DNA of 64,000 bases. Source: Planctomycetota bacterium (GTDB lineage Bacteria > Planctomycetota > Planctomycetia > Pirellulales > Pirellulaceae). Below, piece after piece: positions 1 to 9,546 of this stretch. A model generated the notes under the pieces. It did no database searches and had not been told where the DNA came from. It saw only the letters and a program-made list of their open reading frames with translations. The stretch covers positions 31,442 to 95,441 of the forward strand of contig JAJDEH010000109.1 of assembly GCA_029259935.1 (NCBI GenBank). Reading direction: 5' to 3'. The first letter of the stretch is position 1. The number at the start of each line of letters is the position of its first letter. The translations under genes and the position numbers were made by a program.

Positions 1-9
1 GATCAAAAA

Positions 10-1431
10 CTAAAGCATCACGTTCATGATCGGTTTGCCCCCGATCACGAGGGGCCGATTGTGGCGGTCGTGGATTTCCGACGCCGGGTCGATGCCCATC
101 AGATGGTAAATCGTGGCCGCGAGATCTTCCGGCTTGACCGGGTGTTCGTCGGGGTACATCGCTTGCGAATCGGATTTGCCGTAAACGTATCCGCCCTTGA
201 CGCCGCCACCGGCCAACAGTGTCGTGTAACATTGGGGCCAGTGGTCGCGGCTTTCGTTCTTGTTGATCTTTGGCGTGCGCCCGAATTCGCCCATCCAAAC
301 GACCAGCGTTTCTTCGAACAATCCTCGCGCCCGCAAATCGTCAAGCAGCGCCGGCAAAGTTTGGTCGGTGATCGGCAGGTGGTAGTTGTTGACGATCTTA
401 TACATCCGCGTGTTGTCGAATCCGTGGGTATCCCAACCGCCGGATCCGATCTTGCGGCCGCCAATCGAATTGGAAAAGTAAACGGTGACGAACTTCACAC
501 CCGCCTCGACCAACCGCCGCGCGAGCAGGCAACCTTGCCCGTACGTCGTGTGGCCGTAGCGTTCGCGAACATGATCGGGCTCGGACGAAATATCGAACGC
601 CCGGCGAACACGATCGGACGTAAGCATCGAGATGGCTTTTTCGTAATACTGGTCGAAGCCCCGCGCCTCGCCGGAGAATTCAAGCAGCCGAGATTGACGG
701 TCGATCAGCTTCATCATTTCGCGGCGCTGCTGTAATCGATTGAGTGATAGGTTGTTGGGCAAACTCAACTCTGGCAATCTGAAGTTGGGGCTGTTGGGAT
801 CCTCCAAAAACAGCAACGGGTCGTGGGCCTTGCCCAGAAAACTGGCGTGTTGAGCTGGCACGATCGAACCGTCGCGGATGACGTGCGGATAGGCGACAAA
901 CGTCGGCATGCCACGACCGCTGGGAGCGAGATGATCGACCACGCTGCCATAGGCCGGATACAAATCGAGCGAATCGCGCAGCCGCTGATCGTCGCTGGGC
1001 GGCTCGTGGCCGCTGAGTGCATAGTAGCCAGCCGAGGCGTGGTTCTTCATCTTGTGAGTCATGGTGCGAATCAGCGCCACTTGATCCATTCGCTTGGCCA
1101 TCTCGGGAAGTAGTTCGCAGACTTCAATGCCGGGCGCTCGGGATGGAATCGGTCGATAAGGACTACGCACGCCGTCGGGTGCCTCCGGCTTCATGTCGAA
1201 CGTATCGATTTGACTGGGTCCGCCCCACTGGAACAGGAAGATCACCGACTTGGCTCGGGGCTTGATCGTGGCGCGCTGTTGGTCGGCGTGTAACAGCCGG
1301 GTGGAATTCAAGCCCAGTAACCCGGCGACTCCGGCCTTCAAAAGCGTTCGCCGCGCCATTCGTGAGGGGCTGAACGAACAGGGCTCGCTTTGAACTACCG
1401 TGGAAGGGCTCTGCATGACAACAGCACTCAT
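10..1431 (-). CDS. DUF1501 family exported protein
   Basis: Planctomycete-type DUF1501 protein of 473 residues; the family is sulfatase/alkaline-phosphatase-like but its reaction is not established. The N terminus carries a twin-arginine type signal (RMARRTLLKAGVAGLLG, about residues 24-40), followed by the typical VIFLFQWGGPSQIDTFDMKP segment. Near the C terminus come LVVWMGEFGRTPK and DHWPQCYTTLLAGGG, both hallmarks of the family. The open frame extends further upstream to 1746, but the ATG at 1431 overlaps the stop of the upstream DUF1553 gene as ATGA, so that start is chosen. The pairing with a DUF1549/DUF1553 gene is the usual planctomycete arrangement and suggests the two act together in the cell envelope. 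Function beyond that is unknown. Confidence 0.9.
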   Translation of the reverse strand: MSAVVMQSPSTVVQSEPCSFSPSRMARRTLLKAGVAGLLGLNSTRLLHADQQRATIKPRAKSVIFLFQWGGPSQIDTFDMKPEAPDGVRSPYRPIPSRAPGIEVCELLPEMAKRMDQVALIRTMTHKMKNHASAGYYALSGHEPPSDDQRLRDSLDLYPAYGSVVDHLAPSGRGMPTFVAYPHVIRDGSIVPAQHASFLGKAHDPLLFLEDPNSPNFRLPELSLPNNLSLNRLQQRREMMKLIDRQSRLLEFSGEARGFDQYYEKAISMLTSDRVRRAFDISSEPDHVRERYGHTTYGQGCLLARRLVEAGVKFVTVYFSNSIGGRKIGSGGWDTHGFDNTRMYKIVNNYHLPITDQTLPALLDDLRARGLFEETLVVWMGEFGRTPKINKNESRDHWPQCYTTLLAGGGVKGGYVYGKSDSQAMYPDEHPVKPEDLAATIYHLMGIDPASEIHDRHNRPLVIGGKPIMNVML

Positions 1432-3698
1432 CTTCGAAAGATAAACTCTTTGGCGTTCAACAAGGCCCAAGCCAAATCCTGCACGGCGGCGAACCGTTCC
1501 CCATGTCGCGTACCAGCCTCCGACGAAACGCCGGTCAACATTCGCTTGGCGGCTTGTAATTCGTCGTTGCTCGGCGGTCGGCTTAGCGCGGTCCAAAATA
1601 ACTCCGTGATCAGCTCGCCATCCGACTGGCAACGGTTTACCAGCGTTTCTAGCCGGTTGCCCAATTCGCCCAGCCGCTGATTGAGTCCTGCGCCGCTGAT
1701 GAACACGAACGCCTGTTTCAGTGTCGTTTCGTTCGACCGCTCGCACTCGCAGGCCAATTGCCGCTCGGGCTTTCCAAACGTCACCAGAAAACGGTCTCCG
1801 TCGGCTGGCGGCTTACTGCGGCGGCGCACCTTTCGCACTCCGGGAATCTGTACGGCTCGCATTCCACGTGGGTAGCCATTGAATTCAGCCGGCGCGTCGA
1901 GGACCTGACTTTGAGCATCGAGAAGCACTTCGGCCGGCAAGCGGCGGACGATCGCGTGAGAAAAATTCGATTCGTCATCGGCGTTGGTTTCGTTGGGCTC
2001 GGACGAAAGCTGATACACCCGTGAATTCAGAATTCGCCGCACGAGGTGACGCAAATCAAAGTCATGCTCGACGAAGTCCCGCGCCAGCGCATCCAGCAGC
2101 GGGGGATTCACCGCGGGATTCGTTACGCGAAAATCGTCGATCGGCTCGACCAAACCGCGGCCCATCAGGTGATACCAAATGAAGTTGGCCTGCGATTTGG
2201 CGAACAAGTCATTGTCGGGCGCGGTAAGCCACTCGGCCAGTGACTTGAGGCGGTCGTCATCCGAACCGGATTCCAGAATTCGATCGCCCAGTAACTTCGG
2301 CGGCGCGGTGGCACCTGTTTCAGGATGGGTGACTTCGCCACTGTCTTTGACAAGTACGATTTGCTCGCCATTGAACTCGTTCTTGTCGAGCTTGTCTTGC
2401 CGCTTGTTGTCGACGAGCTTGTAATCCAGTCTTGCAAATAGTGCGGCCCACGAATAGTAGTCATCCTGCGTCCAGCGGCCGAAGGGGTGGTTATGACATT
2501 TCGCGCACTGCATTCGCGTTCCCAGGAACAGGCGGGCGGTCGTTTCGCCACGTGTCAGCGGGTCGCGATTCGCACGCCAAAAATTCGCCGGCGGAATTTT
2601 ATACGTGCTGCCCTCGCCCAAGATCAACTCTCGCACGAACTGGTCCACTGGCTTGCCTTGCAAGATGTCGTCGCGAATCCAAGCGTGGAAGACTTCGACG
2701 CCTTTCGGGTCGAGTACCTTTTCTTCGTTGCGAAGAATATCCGACCACTTCAGCGCCCACAAATCGGCGAATTCCGTTCGTTCGAGCAGGGCGTCGATCA
2801 ATTCGGCTCGCTTGTTCGATCGCGTGTCCGCCACGAATCGCCGCGCCTCGTCGGCTGTCGGAAGCATCCCGATGGCGTCGAGGTACACGCGGCGCACGAA
2901 AACATGATCGTCGCACTTCTTGGACGGATTGACCCGTAAAGTGCGGAGCTTGGCAAAAGTCAGGTCGTCGATATAGTTGTTCGCGGGCGGATCGCTCCAC
3001 TCAAAATCAGTTCGTGCTGGAATGAACGCCAATTGCACGGAGACCTGTTGATTCAGAAACCGAACCATGACGGTCGTTTCGCCAAACGACTTGCGGGCCA
3101 CCAACCCGAAATGATCCGCGTCGGCATTCAGATTAGTCGTTTCGTAGACCGCTAATCTAGTAACGTCGCGCCGATGGCCGTCGCTAAAATGTGCGGTCAC
3201 CTTTAATTGAACCTCGGCCTCTGGGTCGATTACAACCTGCGCGCGGGGCGTGACTTCGATGCGTTTCAAACCCGGTGTGTTATCGCCCGGCCCGGGAGCT
3301 CCGTCCGCCAACCATTCGTGAAGGATACGGTACTCGAGCGAATTGCGTCGAAAGCGAACACCCCCTTCGTGCGCGAGTTCACCCGCCGGCTTCCTCAGAA
3401 TCAAGCTGCGTTCCGGAGTAAGTCGATCGACGCGCCGACCGCCGCTATCGCGAACCAGCCACCGGTAATCGAATTCCGCCTTCTGACCACGTAGCGACAG
3501 TCGAAAACCGCCCTTTCCATTCTGATTGCCGTGGCATGTTCCGGCGTTACAGCCTGCCTTGGACAGCACGGCCATCACGTCGATCTCAAATGTCGGTTGA
3601 GCGGACAAGGCGTCGACGGGTAACCCGGTGGCGGTCCCCACCGCAAGCAGCAGCACGATCGCGTTTCGCGGCAATTGGAAGCAAAGGCGAGTGTGCAT
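1428..3698 (-). CDS. DUF1549/DUF1553 domain exported cytochrome-like protein
   Basis: Protein of 756 residues with a signal peptide (hydrophobic stretch near residues 10-30). A short cysteine-rich N-terminal region follows (CNAGTCHGNQNGKGG), resembling the planctomycete cytochrome-type PSCyt domain but with a CX4CH rather than CXXCH spacing. A BIG2-like Ig domain (about 145-230), DUF1549 (about 240-420) and DUF1553 (about 480-740) come next. A normal CXXCH heme-type motif is visible as MQCAKCHNHPFGRW. These families are abundant in planctomycetes, are usually paired with DUF1501 proteins, and are of unproven function; a role in envelope redox chemistry or polysaccharide handling is only a guess. 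The stop codon overlaps the DUF1501 start (ATGA), so the two are translationally coupled. Confidence 0.9.
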   Translation of the reverse strand: MHTRLCFQLPRNAIVLLLAVGTATGLPVDALSAQPTFEIDVMAVLSKAGCNAGTCHGNQNGKGGFRLSLRGQKAEFDYRWLVRDSGGRRVDRLTPERSLILRKPAGELAHEGGVRFRRNSLEYRILHEWLADGAPGPGDNTPGLKRIEVTPRAQVVIDPEAEVQLKVTAHFSDGHRRDVTRLAVYETTNLNADADHFGLVARKSFGETTVMVRFLNQQVSVQLAFIPARTDFEWSDPPANNYIDDLTFAKLRTLRVNPSKKCDDHVFVRRVYLDAIGMLPTADEARRFVADTRSNKRAELIDALLERTEFADLWALKWSDILRNEEKVLDPKGVEVFHAWIRDDILQGKPVDQFVRELILGEGSTYKIPPANFWRANRDPLTRGETTARLFLGTRMQCAKCHNHPFGRWTQDDYYSWAALFARLDYKLVDNKRQDKLDKNEFNGEQIVLVKDSGEVTHPETGATAPPKLLGDRILESGSDDDRLKSLAEWLTAPDNDLFAKSQANFIWYHLMGRGLVEPIDDFRVTNPAVNPPLLDALARDFVEHDFDLRHLVRRILNSRVYQLSSEPNETNADDESNFSHAIVRRLPAEVLLDAQSQVLDAPAEFNGYPRGMRAVQIPGVRKVRRRSKPPADGDRFLVTFGKPERQLACECERSNETTLKQAFVFISGAGLNQRLGELGNRLETLVNRCQSDGELITELFWTALSRPPSNDELQAAKRMLTGVSSEAGTRHGERFAAVQDLAWALLNAKEFIFRR

Positions 3699-4032
3699 CG
3701 GTGGTAACTCGATTAAGCCCGGGCTGAGTTTGGCGGTCTGTTTGGAGGCTCGCCGCTCGGAGGATTACGGGTGCGACAAGAACAGTATCAGCGAAAGGCG
3801 GCGTCGGTTCAACGGCGCACCGTTTTCATGACGGCCCTTGCCTGCCGTCTGCAATGGTGGGTCTTGCCAAATGTTGGAAACGTGGAATCTGGCCCAGAAT
3901 CCATTGCGGTATCGTATCTTGACGCCTCATGTTGGTGATATTATGAAACGTACTCTAACGTTTCGATGAACGCGACGGTTGATGTCGCGATGGTTGGCGT
4001 CACATCGCTTAACGGCGTGGAAAGGTCTTGTC
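3699..4032. promoter_or_regulatory. Divergent intergenic region with candidate promoter
   Basis: Gap between the minus-strand DUF1553 gene and the plus-strand asparaginase-family gene, so promoters for both should lie here. On the plus strand TTGACG (3919-3924) and TATGAA (3942-3947) are 17 bases apart and could form a sigma-70 type promoter, but the match is modest. No RNA gene or repeat was recognised. Confidence 0.3.
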
Positions 4033-5046
4033 GTGATCATGAAGGCGATTGCGTCTCATAACGGATTGAAAGCGGCCGCCCGAGCCTTTGAACTGCTGCG
4101 GTCGGGGGCTTCGCCCTTGGATGCCTGCGTGGAAGGCGTCACCTTGATCGAAGATGATCCCGAGGAATTGACCGTAGGTTACGGCGGGTTGCCCAACGAA
4201 GACGGTGTCGTGGAACTCGACGCGGCGGTCATGGACGGGCGGCTTCATCGGGGCGGCGGAGTGGCGGCGTTGCAACGAGTTCGCCATGCCGCGAAAGTCG
4301 CGCGACTGGTTATGCAGCGAACCAAACGCGTATTGCTGGCGGGCGAAGGTGCATTGCGTTTCGCGTTGGCCAACGGATTCGCCGAAGAGGATCTGCTGAC
4401 CGAGCGGTCGCGCCGCATGTGGCTGCATTGGAAACGAAGCCGCTCGCGGCACGATGATTGGATCGAACCTGCCGAAGACGAACAAGAATTGGATGTACAG
4501 CGTTGGTTCGAAAAACACTTTTATGGCTTGTCGGCTCCGGAAGGAGCGCAGCTCAAAAGCGCATCTTCGACTGGTCCGCCGGAATCCACCGGCACCGTGC
4601 ATTGTGCCGCCATCAATGCTCACGGCGATATCGCCTGCGCGACCAGTACCAGCGGCCACGCGTTCAAGATCGCGGGCCGAATTGGCGATTCACCGATCCT
4701 CGGCGCGGGACTGTACTGTGATAGCGAATGGGGTTCCTGCGGCAGCATTGGCAACGGTGAAGCGAATCTTGAAAACTTGTCCAGCTTTGCCGCCGTGGAG
4801 TTGATGCGGGGCGGAATGGTCCCCGCGAAGGCCGGCTTGGAAATACTGCGGCGAATCACCCACAAATCGCCTGCCGATCAATGCGACGAACAAGGCCGGC
4901 CGCAGTTCAACGTGCAGTTCTTCCTGCTAGGCCAAGATGGCACGCACGCCGGGACGTCAATGTGGAGTCGCAAGCAAATCGCCGTTGCCGATGAACTGGG
5001 GGCACGCCTGGAGAATTGTACACCCCTGTTTGAGAAGACGACCTAA
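4033..5046 (+). CDS. N4-(beta-N-acetylglucosaminyl)-L-asparaginase / isoaspartyl peptidase family hydrolase
   Basis: Ntn-hydrolase of the aspartylglucosaminidase family, which self-cleaves to expose an N-terminal threonine and then hydrolyses asparagine-linked or isoaspartyl amides. Visible motifs are VTLIEDDPEELTVGYGGLPN near the N terminus (about residues 36-54), ESTGTVHCAAINAHGD with the presumed nucleophile Thr188, and RIGDSPILGAGLYCD plus GSIGNGEAN, which line the active site in the family. Human AGA has HDTIG where this protein has STGTV, so the Asp before Thr is replaced. The frame opens upstream at TTG 3979, but GTG 4033 has a GGAAAGG ribosome site 7-8 bases upstream and matches where family members begin (ATG 4039 is the alternative). 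No signal peptide is seen, so the enzyme is probably cytoplasmic. Exact substrate unknown. Confidence 0.85.
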   Translation: MIMKAIASHNGLKAAARAFELLRSGASPLDACVEGVTLIEDDPEELTVGYGGLPNEDGVVELDAAVMDGRLHRGGGVAALQRVRHAAKVARLVMQRTKRVLLAGEGALRFALANGFAEEDLLTERSRRMWLHWKRSRSRHDDWIEPAEDEQELDVQRWFEKHFYGLSAPEGAQLKSASSTGPPESTGTVHCAAINAHGDIACATSTSGHAFKIAGRIGDSPILGAGLYCDSEWGSCGSIGNGEANLENLSSFAAVELMRGGMVPAKAGLEILRRITHKSPADQCDEQGRPQFNVQFFLLGQDGTHAGTSMWSRKQIAVADELGARLENCTPLFEKTT

Positions 5047-5142
5047 CGCTTCGGCCTACTTCCGAACTTTGGGCACCAGCATTGCCGGTCTGACCATGGC
5101 GCGTTGAAATCGAACCACCAGAATCCGAAAGAGGAACTAACG

Positions 5143-5652
5143 GTGCGTGAAGTGACCACGAAAACAACCTATCTTGAAATGCGATCACCGGTGCGCAACG
5201 ACACAGCGACACCGGAAGGCGTCGCGGTCGCTCACGTCGAAAAACCTTCCTTGGCGGAATATCGCCATTACTATAGTTCCGTGGGGAAGGATTTCGATTG
5301 GGTCGACCGCATCCTGCTCGCGGATGAAAAGCTGGTGGAAATCATTCACGACAATCTAGTCGAGATCAGTTTGCTTACGGTCGGCGGCGAACCGGCGGGA
5401 TTTTCAGAACTGGATCGGCGAACTCCCACCGAAATCGAATTGGCGTACTTCGGGCTGTTTCCGAATTTCATCGGGCGGGGGCTCGGCAAGTTCTTTCTGA
5501 ACTGGACGGTCCAGCATGCTTGGAGCTACCAGCCGAACCGCGTCTGGGTCCACACGTGCGATCTGGATCATCCGGCCGCGCTGCCGAACTATGTACGGGC
5601 GGGTTTCCAAGTCTACGACGAGAAGATTGTCCATCAGCAGGTCGCGGACTAA
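5143..5652 (+). CDS. GNAT family N-acetyltransferase
   Basis: Acetyl-CoA dependent acetyltransferase of 169 residues. The acetyl-CoA binding motif A is seen as GLFPNFIGRGLGKFFLNWTV, preceded by a beta strand (ELAYFGL) and followed by VHTCDLDHPAALPNYVRAGF, a motif-B-like end typical of GNAT proteins. The frame extends upstream to a TTG at 5104, but GTG 5143 is preceded by AAAGAGGA at a 7-base spacing and is preferred. The substrate cannot be told from sequence. The 3' end overlaps the convergent pseudopilin gene by four bases (5649-5652), so neither has room for a separate terminator. Confidence 0.85.
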   Translation: MREVTTKTTYLEMRSPVRNDTATPEGVAVAHVEKPSLAEYRHYYSSVGKDFDWVDRILLADEKLVEIIHDNLVEISLLTVGGEPAGFSELDRRTPTEIELAYFGLFPNFIGRGLGKFFLNWTVQHAWSYQPNRVWVHTCDLDHPAALPNYVRAGFQVYDEKIVHQQVAD

Positions 5653-6119
5653 GGCGCCGTTGCCTCATCGCCGATCAACTTGAACTTTCCGTCTTCCTTG
5701 CCCGCAAGCCAAAGGCCGCCATCGCTGGTGTCGAAGTACCATCCAATCGTATCACTGTAAGCGGTAGGAGACGCTTGGCCGTCCGACTCCGTCACGGTTT
5801 GGCTTGCGTTCCACGGATTGACGGGCAGTTCGGCGATGTAAGGACCGTAAACATGAGTTGCGCCAGTGCCCACGTCGCCGTTGCCGTTGGTATTCTTCGT
5901 CAAGTTCTCCAGCTTTTGCGGAAGCTTACCCGTGTGCTGCGACTTGTACATTTCTATTTGGGACTTCAAGGTGTGCCAATTGGACTCGGCCGTTCCCAAT
6001 TTCGCCTGGTTCGATGAGTCCGAAAATCTTTGAATCACCGCGGCGGCCAAGATCGCCATGATGACGAGGACAATTAGCACCTCAACCAGCGTAAATCCCG
6101 GTCGTTGTTGCGTATCCAT
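5649..6119 (-). CDS. Type II secretion pseudopilin (GspG-like)
   Basis: Prepilin-like protein of 156 residues. The N terminus is MDTQQRPG followed by FTLVEVLIVLVIMAILAAAV, a class III signal: cleavage after Gly8 would expose Phe1 with Glu at +5, and the hydrophobic helix follows at once. The rest resembles major pseudopilin GspG (YKSQHTGKLPQKLENL, YIAELPVNPWN) but carries planctomycete-specific sequence near the C terminus (GWYFDTSDGGLWLAG). The ATG at 6119 has GAGGAAG upstream. No other secretion gene is adjacent, so this is an orphan pseudopilin gene, a common situation in planctomycetes. Confidence 0.85.
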   Translation of the reverse strand: MDTQQRPGFTLVEVLIVLVIMAILAAAVIQRFSDSSNQAKLGTAESNWHTLKSQIEMYKSQHTGKLPQKLENLTKNTNGNGDVGTGATHVYGPYIAELPVNPWNASQTVTESDGQASPTAYSDTIGWYFDTSDGGLWLAGKEDGKFKLIGDEATAP

Positions 6120-6189
6120 TGGTAATTTCTTCCTCAATTCCTGCTTCGCCAAAAAAGGCTGAGTAGCGCGCGGGCGCAACGTCGCCTCA

Positions 6190-6599
6190 TAAGGTCATAG
6201 ATTACGGGTAGTTGCGCGTCAAAAACTCGGTCCTTGTATAGGACGAGGCGCATGTCACCGGCCCCAAATCGAGCGGCTGAATCCGCAAAATCCGCACGGT
6301 CGTCACGGAGCCAAACCAAGAACGACATCGGTTCAACATCGCGCTGCGGAAGACCACATCCGCAGCCGAGCATCGAAAACGCGACAATAGACGGACGCAA
6401 CGGTTTCGGTTTGGATTGCGGCAGCCCGGGTGGCATGATCCTTGTGCCAATGAGTCAGCAGAATCGCCCGAACAGAATCTGTTGATTGTCCTATTTGCGA
6501 GAGGCCGCAGCGAACATCGCGGCCATCAGAGTGCGTGCCCGTAATCAGCTTTTTGCTCAGGCCAAAAACCGGGTCGGGTGCTTGTCTCAGGTTCCGCAA
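6190..6599 (-). pseudogene. Decayed metallo-beta-lactamase-fold hydrolase fragment
   Basis: Two overlapping minus-strand frames hold pieces of one protein. The first (from 6599) reads SDSVRAILLTHWHKDHATRAA-like sequence with a complete HXHXDH zinc-binding motif (HWHKDH), preceded by GLSKKLITGTHSDGRD-like sequence. The frame then runs off at 6333, and sequence in another frame down to about 6190 carries a plausible continuation (LVLYKDRVFD). No frame contains the later metal ligands of an MBL enzyme. I read this as a truncated, frameshifted remnant. It begins 12 bases inside the 3' end of selO. A sequencing error explaining only the frameshift would not restore the missing C-terminal half. Confidence 0.5.
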
Positions 6600-8047
6600 A
6601 AGGTTGCGCGGACGACTTCAGCGGGTTGCGGTGCGGCTTCGAATTCGGTGAATTCCGCCTGGGCGGTGAAGGGGTGCCGCAGGACTTCATTGAGACGGTG
6701 AAAAGGTGCGAAATCGCCTTCGTTGCCGGCGTTGATCGCTTCCTCGATGCGATGATTGCGGGGGATGAAGACTGGGTTCGTCCGGCGCATCAGGTCAATC
6801 GCCTGGCTGCGGTCGCAATCGTGCAGGCGTGCCCGCCAATCGGTTAGCCACTCGACGATCGCCGCGGGTTGGTCGAAAAGTGAAATGATGCCGTCGTCGT
6901 GGCCGCTTTCAAGCGCGTCGGAAAGATGGCGAAACACAAGCGTGAAGTCGGCCTCGCCATCCGCCATTGCTGCCAGCAACGTTTCCACGATGCTCCAGTC
7001 GCTCGTATCGCCAGCTTCGATGCCAATCTTGGCGGTGAAACGCTTTTGCAGTTCGATTCGGTGGATTTCGGCGAACGTGCCAAGAACACCTTCGGCTTTG
7101 GCGACCGATCGTTGCGGATCGTCGTCGAGTAGCGGCAGGAGTGTTTCGGCGAAGCGGGTCAGGTTCCAATGGCCGATCGAGGACTGATTGGCGAAGGCGT
7201 AACGTCCTTGGTGGTCGATCGAGCTGAATCTTTTCATCGGATCGTAGATGTCCATGAAGGCGCAAGGACCGTAGTCGATGGTCTCGCCGGCGACGCTCAT
7301 GTTGTCAGTGTTCATCACGCCGTGGATGAATCCGAGCTGCATCCAATGGGCGATCAGTTTGGCTTGTCGCTCAACGACTCCTTCAAGCAAAGCGAGAAAA
7401 GGGTTTTCGTCGTGCCGCGCGTCGGGATAGTGGCGCTCAATAACATAGTCGGCGAGAACCTTCACATTCTCGTGATCCTGGCGGGCAGCGAACCATTGAA
7501 AGGTGCCGATACGAATATGCGATTGCGCGACGCGGGTGAAAACTCCACCGGGCATGAGGCCCTCACGGAGTACATTGTCACCACTTGCCACGGCGGCGAG
7601 CGCGCGGGTTGTCGGCACGCCGAGGGCAGCCATGGCTTCCGAGACGATGTATTCTCGCAAGACGGGACCGAGCGCTGACCGCCCGTCGCCGCGACGCGAA
7701 AAGGGCGTTGGGCCCGAGCCTTTCAGTTGGATGTCGTGGCGAACGCCATCATGGCGGACGACCTCACCGAGCAATATCGCGCGACCGTCACCGAGTTGCG
7801 GCGAGAAGCCGCCGAATTGGTGACCTGAGTAAGCCATCGCCAGCGGCTCGGAGCCGTCCGCGAGTTGGTTGCCCGCAAGAATGGCGAGCCCTTCGGGCGA
7901 ATCAAGCCGTGCGACGTCGATCCCGAGATCGGTCGCCAGATCGTGGTTCAACCGAATCATCACCGGCGCGCTGACCGGTGTAGGCTCGATGGGCGCAAAG
8001 AAAGCGTCCGGCAGACGGGCGTAGCTGTTGTCAAAGGGAATGGGCAT
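6587..8047 (-). CDS. selO: Protein adenylyltransferase SelO (YdiU family)
   Basis: Pseudokinase-fold enzyme of the SelO family, which transfers AMP from ATP to Ser, Thr or Tyr of target proteins and is linked to redox stress. At 486 residues it is close to E. coli YdiU in length. Family landmarks are LAMAYSGHQFGGFSPQLGDGRAI near residue 70, a nucleotide-binding region QLKGSGPTPFSRRGDGRSALGPVLREYI, and the metal-binding/catalytic stretch GFIHGVMNTDNMSVAGETIDYGPCAFMD. The last residues are CGT: the C-terminal Cys corresponds to the selenocysteine site of animal SelO. It appears to be a standalone gene; its 3' end abuts an MBL-fold remnant. Confidence 0.95.
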   Translation of the reverse strand: MPIPFDNSYARLPDAFFAPIEPTPVSAPVMIRLNHDLATDLGIDVARLDSPEGLAILAGNQLADGSEPLAMAYSGHQFGGFSPQLGDGRAILLGEVVRHDGVRHDIQLKGSGPTPFSRRGDGRSALGPVLREYIVSEAMAALGVPTTRALAAVASGDNVLREGLMPGGVFTRVAQSHIRIGTFQWFAARQDHENVKVLADYVIERHYPDARHDENPFLALLEGVVERQAKLIAHWMQLGFIHGVMNTDNMSVAGETIDYGPCAFMDIYDPMKRFSSIDHQGRYAFANQSSIGHWNLTRFAETLLPLLDDDPQRSVAKAEGVLGTFAEIHRIELQKRFTAKIGIEAGDTSDWSIVETLLAAMADGEADFTLVFRHLSDALESGHDDGIISLFDQPAAIVEWLTDWRARLHDCDRSQAIDLMRRTNPVFIPRNHRIEEAINAGNEGDFAPFHRLNEVLRHPFTAQAEFTEFEAAPQPAEVVRATFCGT

Positions 8048-8128
8048 GGAAAGCCGATGTGAGATGGAGTTTATCCTGTCGACGAGTACTTAATTCCTAA
8101 GTCGGACCTGGCCCTACCTCTACTTCTC

Positions 8129-9499
8129 TCAAGACTCGACCAAGTTCTCCCCCAACTTCACTCCGGCTTGGTCTTCCACTTGGATCGGCTTGGCCGCGCC
8201 TTTGCCGACTATGTTCCCGGTGATCAGGTTGGCTCGACCGGGGCCGGTGAAGCGAATGGCTCCGAGCGTTTTCTTTTCTTCGCGGGTGTCCATCACGGTG
8301 CAACTGCTGATGTTTACGTGGCTTGAATTCTCGACGTCGACGCCGTATGGCGCGCCGTCTAGGAACTGGCTGCCGGTTACGTTGATGCGGCGGCAGTTTG
8401 AAAGCTCCAGTAGCGAGGCCTTCGTGGTTTGGCCCTCTTCGGCCTCGTCGCGGACGGTGCAGCCGGTGATGGTGCAGTCCGTGGAATCGACGAGCCGCAC
8501 TCCGGTGTTCATGCTGGGCGAATGTCGGCGAAAGCTGTTCGAGCCGATGTTGATGTGGCTCGACTGTTCGATTAGCAGATTGCGTTCGCCACACGAATAA
8601 ATGCAATTGCCGCTGATGGTCATTCCGTAACAGCCGGTAAGATGCACGTTGTTCTCTTGGCTGCCGATGATGTTGCCGGTGATCGTCCATAGGCCGGGCG
8701 GGCGGCCTTGATCCGGCTTTTCTTTGATGCGGATGTTGCAGCCGCCGGGAGATACAGTGGCTTGAATCGTGTTGGAGGCCACGGTCACTTCGTTGACGCT
8801 CGCGCCTTCGGCGGTCGTGTCGATGTAAATTTCGGCGGTTGGCTGGGGTTCGGCGTTGTGCGCGCGGTGGTTGTTGTACTCGATGTCGTTGCCCGTGATT
8901 TGAAGATTCCGCACTTCCGAGCCTTCGATCCGGATGCCTCCCAGACGGTTGTAGCTGATGTGGTTGCTGGCGATGTTGATCTGGTGCAAGTTGACGCGAT
9001 CGAGAAAGACGCCGATACCGGTGTTGCTGTAGATGTGGCAGTGGCTGATTAGGACGTTGCGGTTTCGCTTGTGAAGATGAATGCCGTGCCGCACTCCGCG
9101 AATCAACACGCCTTCGAAGACCGATTGCAACGTCTCGATCATCTGAATTCCATCCGCTTCCGGATGCGCGCCCTCGATCTCGATATTCTTGATCGTCGGC
9201 ATCCGCTGCTTGATGCGCACCTCGGGCTTGACCGATTGCGGGTCACCCGTGCCGCCGTGGGTTCCCACGATTCGAAACGCGGGGCCGGCCGCGGTCATCA
9301 AGATTTTGGCCGTCCCGCCGCTGCCGTCGATGCCGAGTGGACCATGTTGGTCGAGCGGGATCTCGATCGTTTGGCTGATTCGATAGGTGCCCGGTGAAAA
9401 CTGAACAAACCCTTCGCCGTCGCGGATCGCGTGCTGAATCGCTTCGGTATCGTCGACTTGTCCGTCACCGCGCGCGCCAAAATCTCTCACGTCACTCAT
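8129..9499 (-). CDS. Right-handed parallel beta-helix protein (pectate-lyase-like)
   Basis: Protein of 456 residues beginning DFGARGDGQVDDTEAIQHAI, the usual entry of a Pectate_lyase_3 domain, then a long run of repeats with regular NxIxxNxxxY or HINIxSNxF signatures (for example VNLHQINIASNHISYN, VNEVTVASNTIQA), which mark coils of a right-handed beta helix. No signal peptide is seen, so it may be cytoplasmic, or exported by a route not visible here. Such proteins bind or cut polysaccharides, but no catalytic residues can be assigned with confidence. It is followed by a short direct repeat and then a nucleoside hydrolase gene on the same strand. Confidence 0.75.
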   Translation of the reverse strand: MSDVRDFGARGDGQVDDTEAIQHAIRDGEGFVQFSPGTYRISQTIEIPLDQHGPLGIDGSGGTAKILMTAAGPAFRIVGTHGGTGDPQSVKPEVRIKQRMPTIKNIEIEGAHPEADGIQMIETLQSVFEGVLIRGVRHGIHLHKRNRNVLISHCHIYSNTGIGVFLDRVNLHQINIASNHISYNRLGGIRIEGSEVRNLQITGNDIEYNNHRAHNAEPQPTAEIYIDTTAEGASVNEVTVASNTIQATVSPGGCNIRIKEKPDQGRPPGLWTITGNIIGSQENNVHLTGCYGMTISGNCIYSCGERNLLIEQSSHINIGSNSFRRHSPSMNTGVRLVDSTDCTITGCTVRDEAEEGQTTKASLLELSNCRRINVTGSQFLDGAPYGVDVENSSHVNISSCTVMDTREEKKTLGAIRFTGPGRANLITGNIVGKGAAKPIQVEDQAGVKLGENLVES

Positions 9500-9546
9500 G
9501 GTTGCACTCTCATTGGAAGTTGTGAAATACGTCTTGAGCGAGACCG

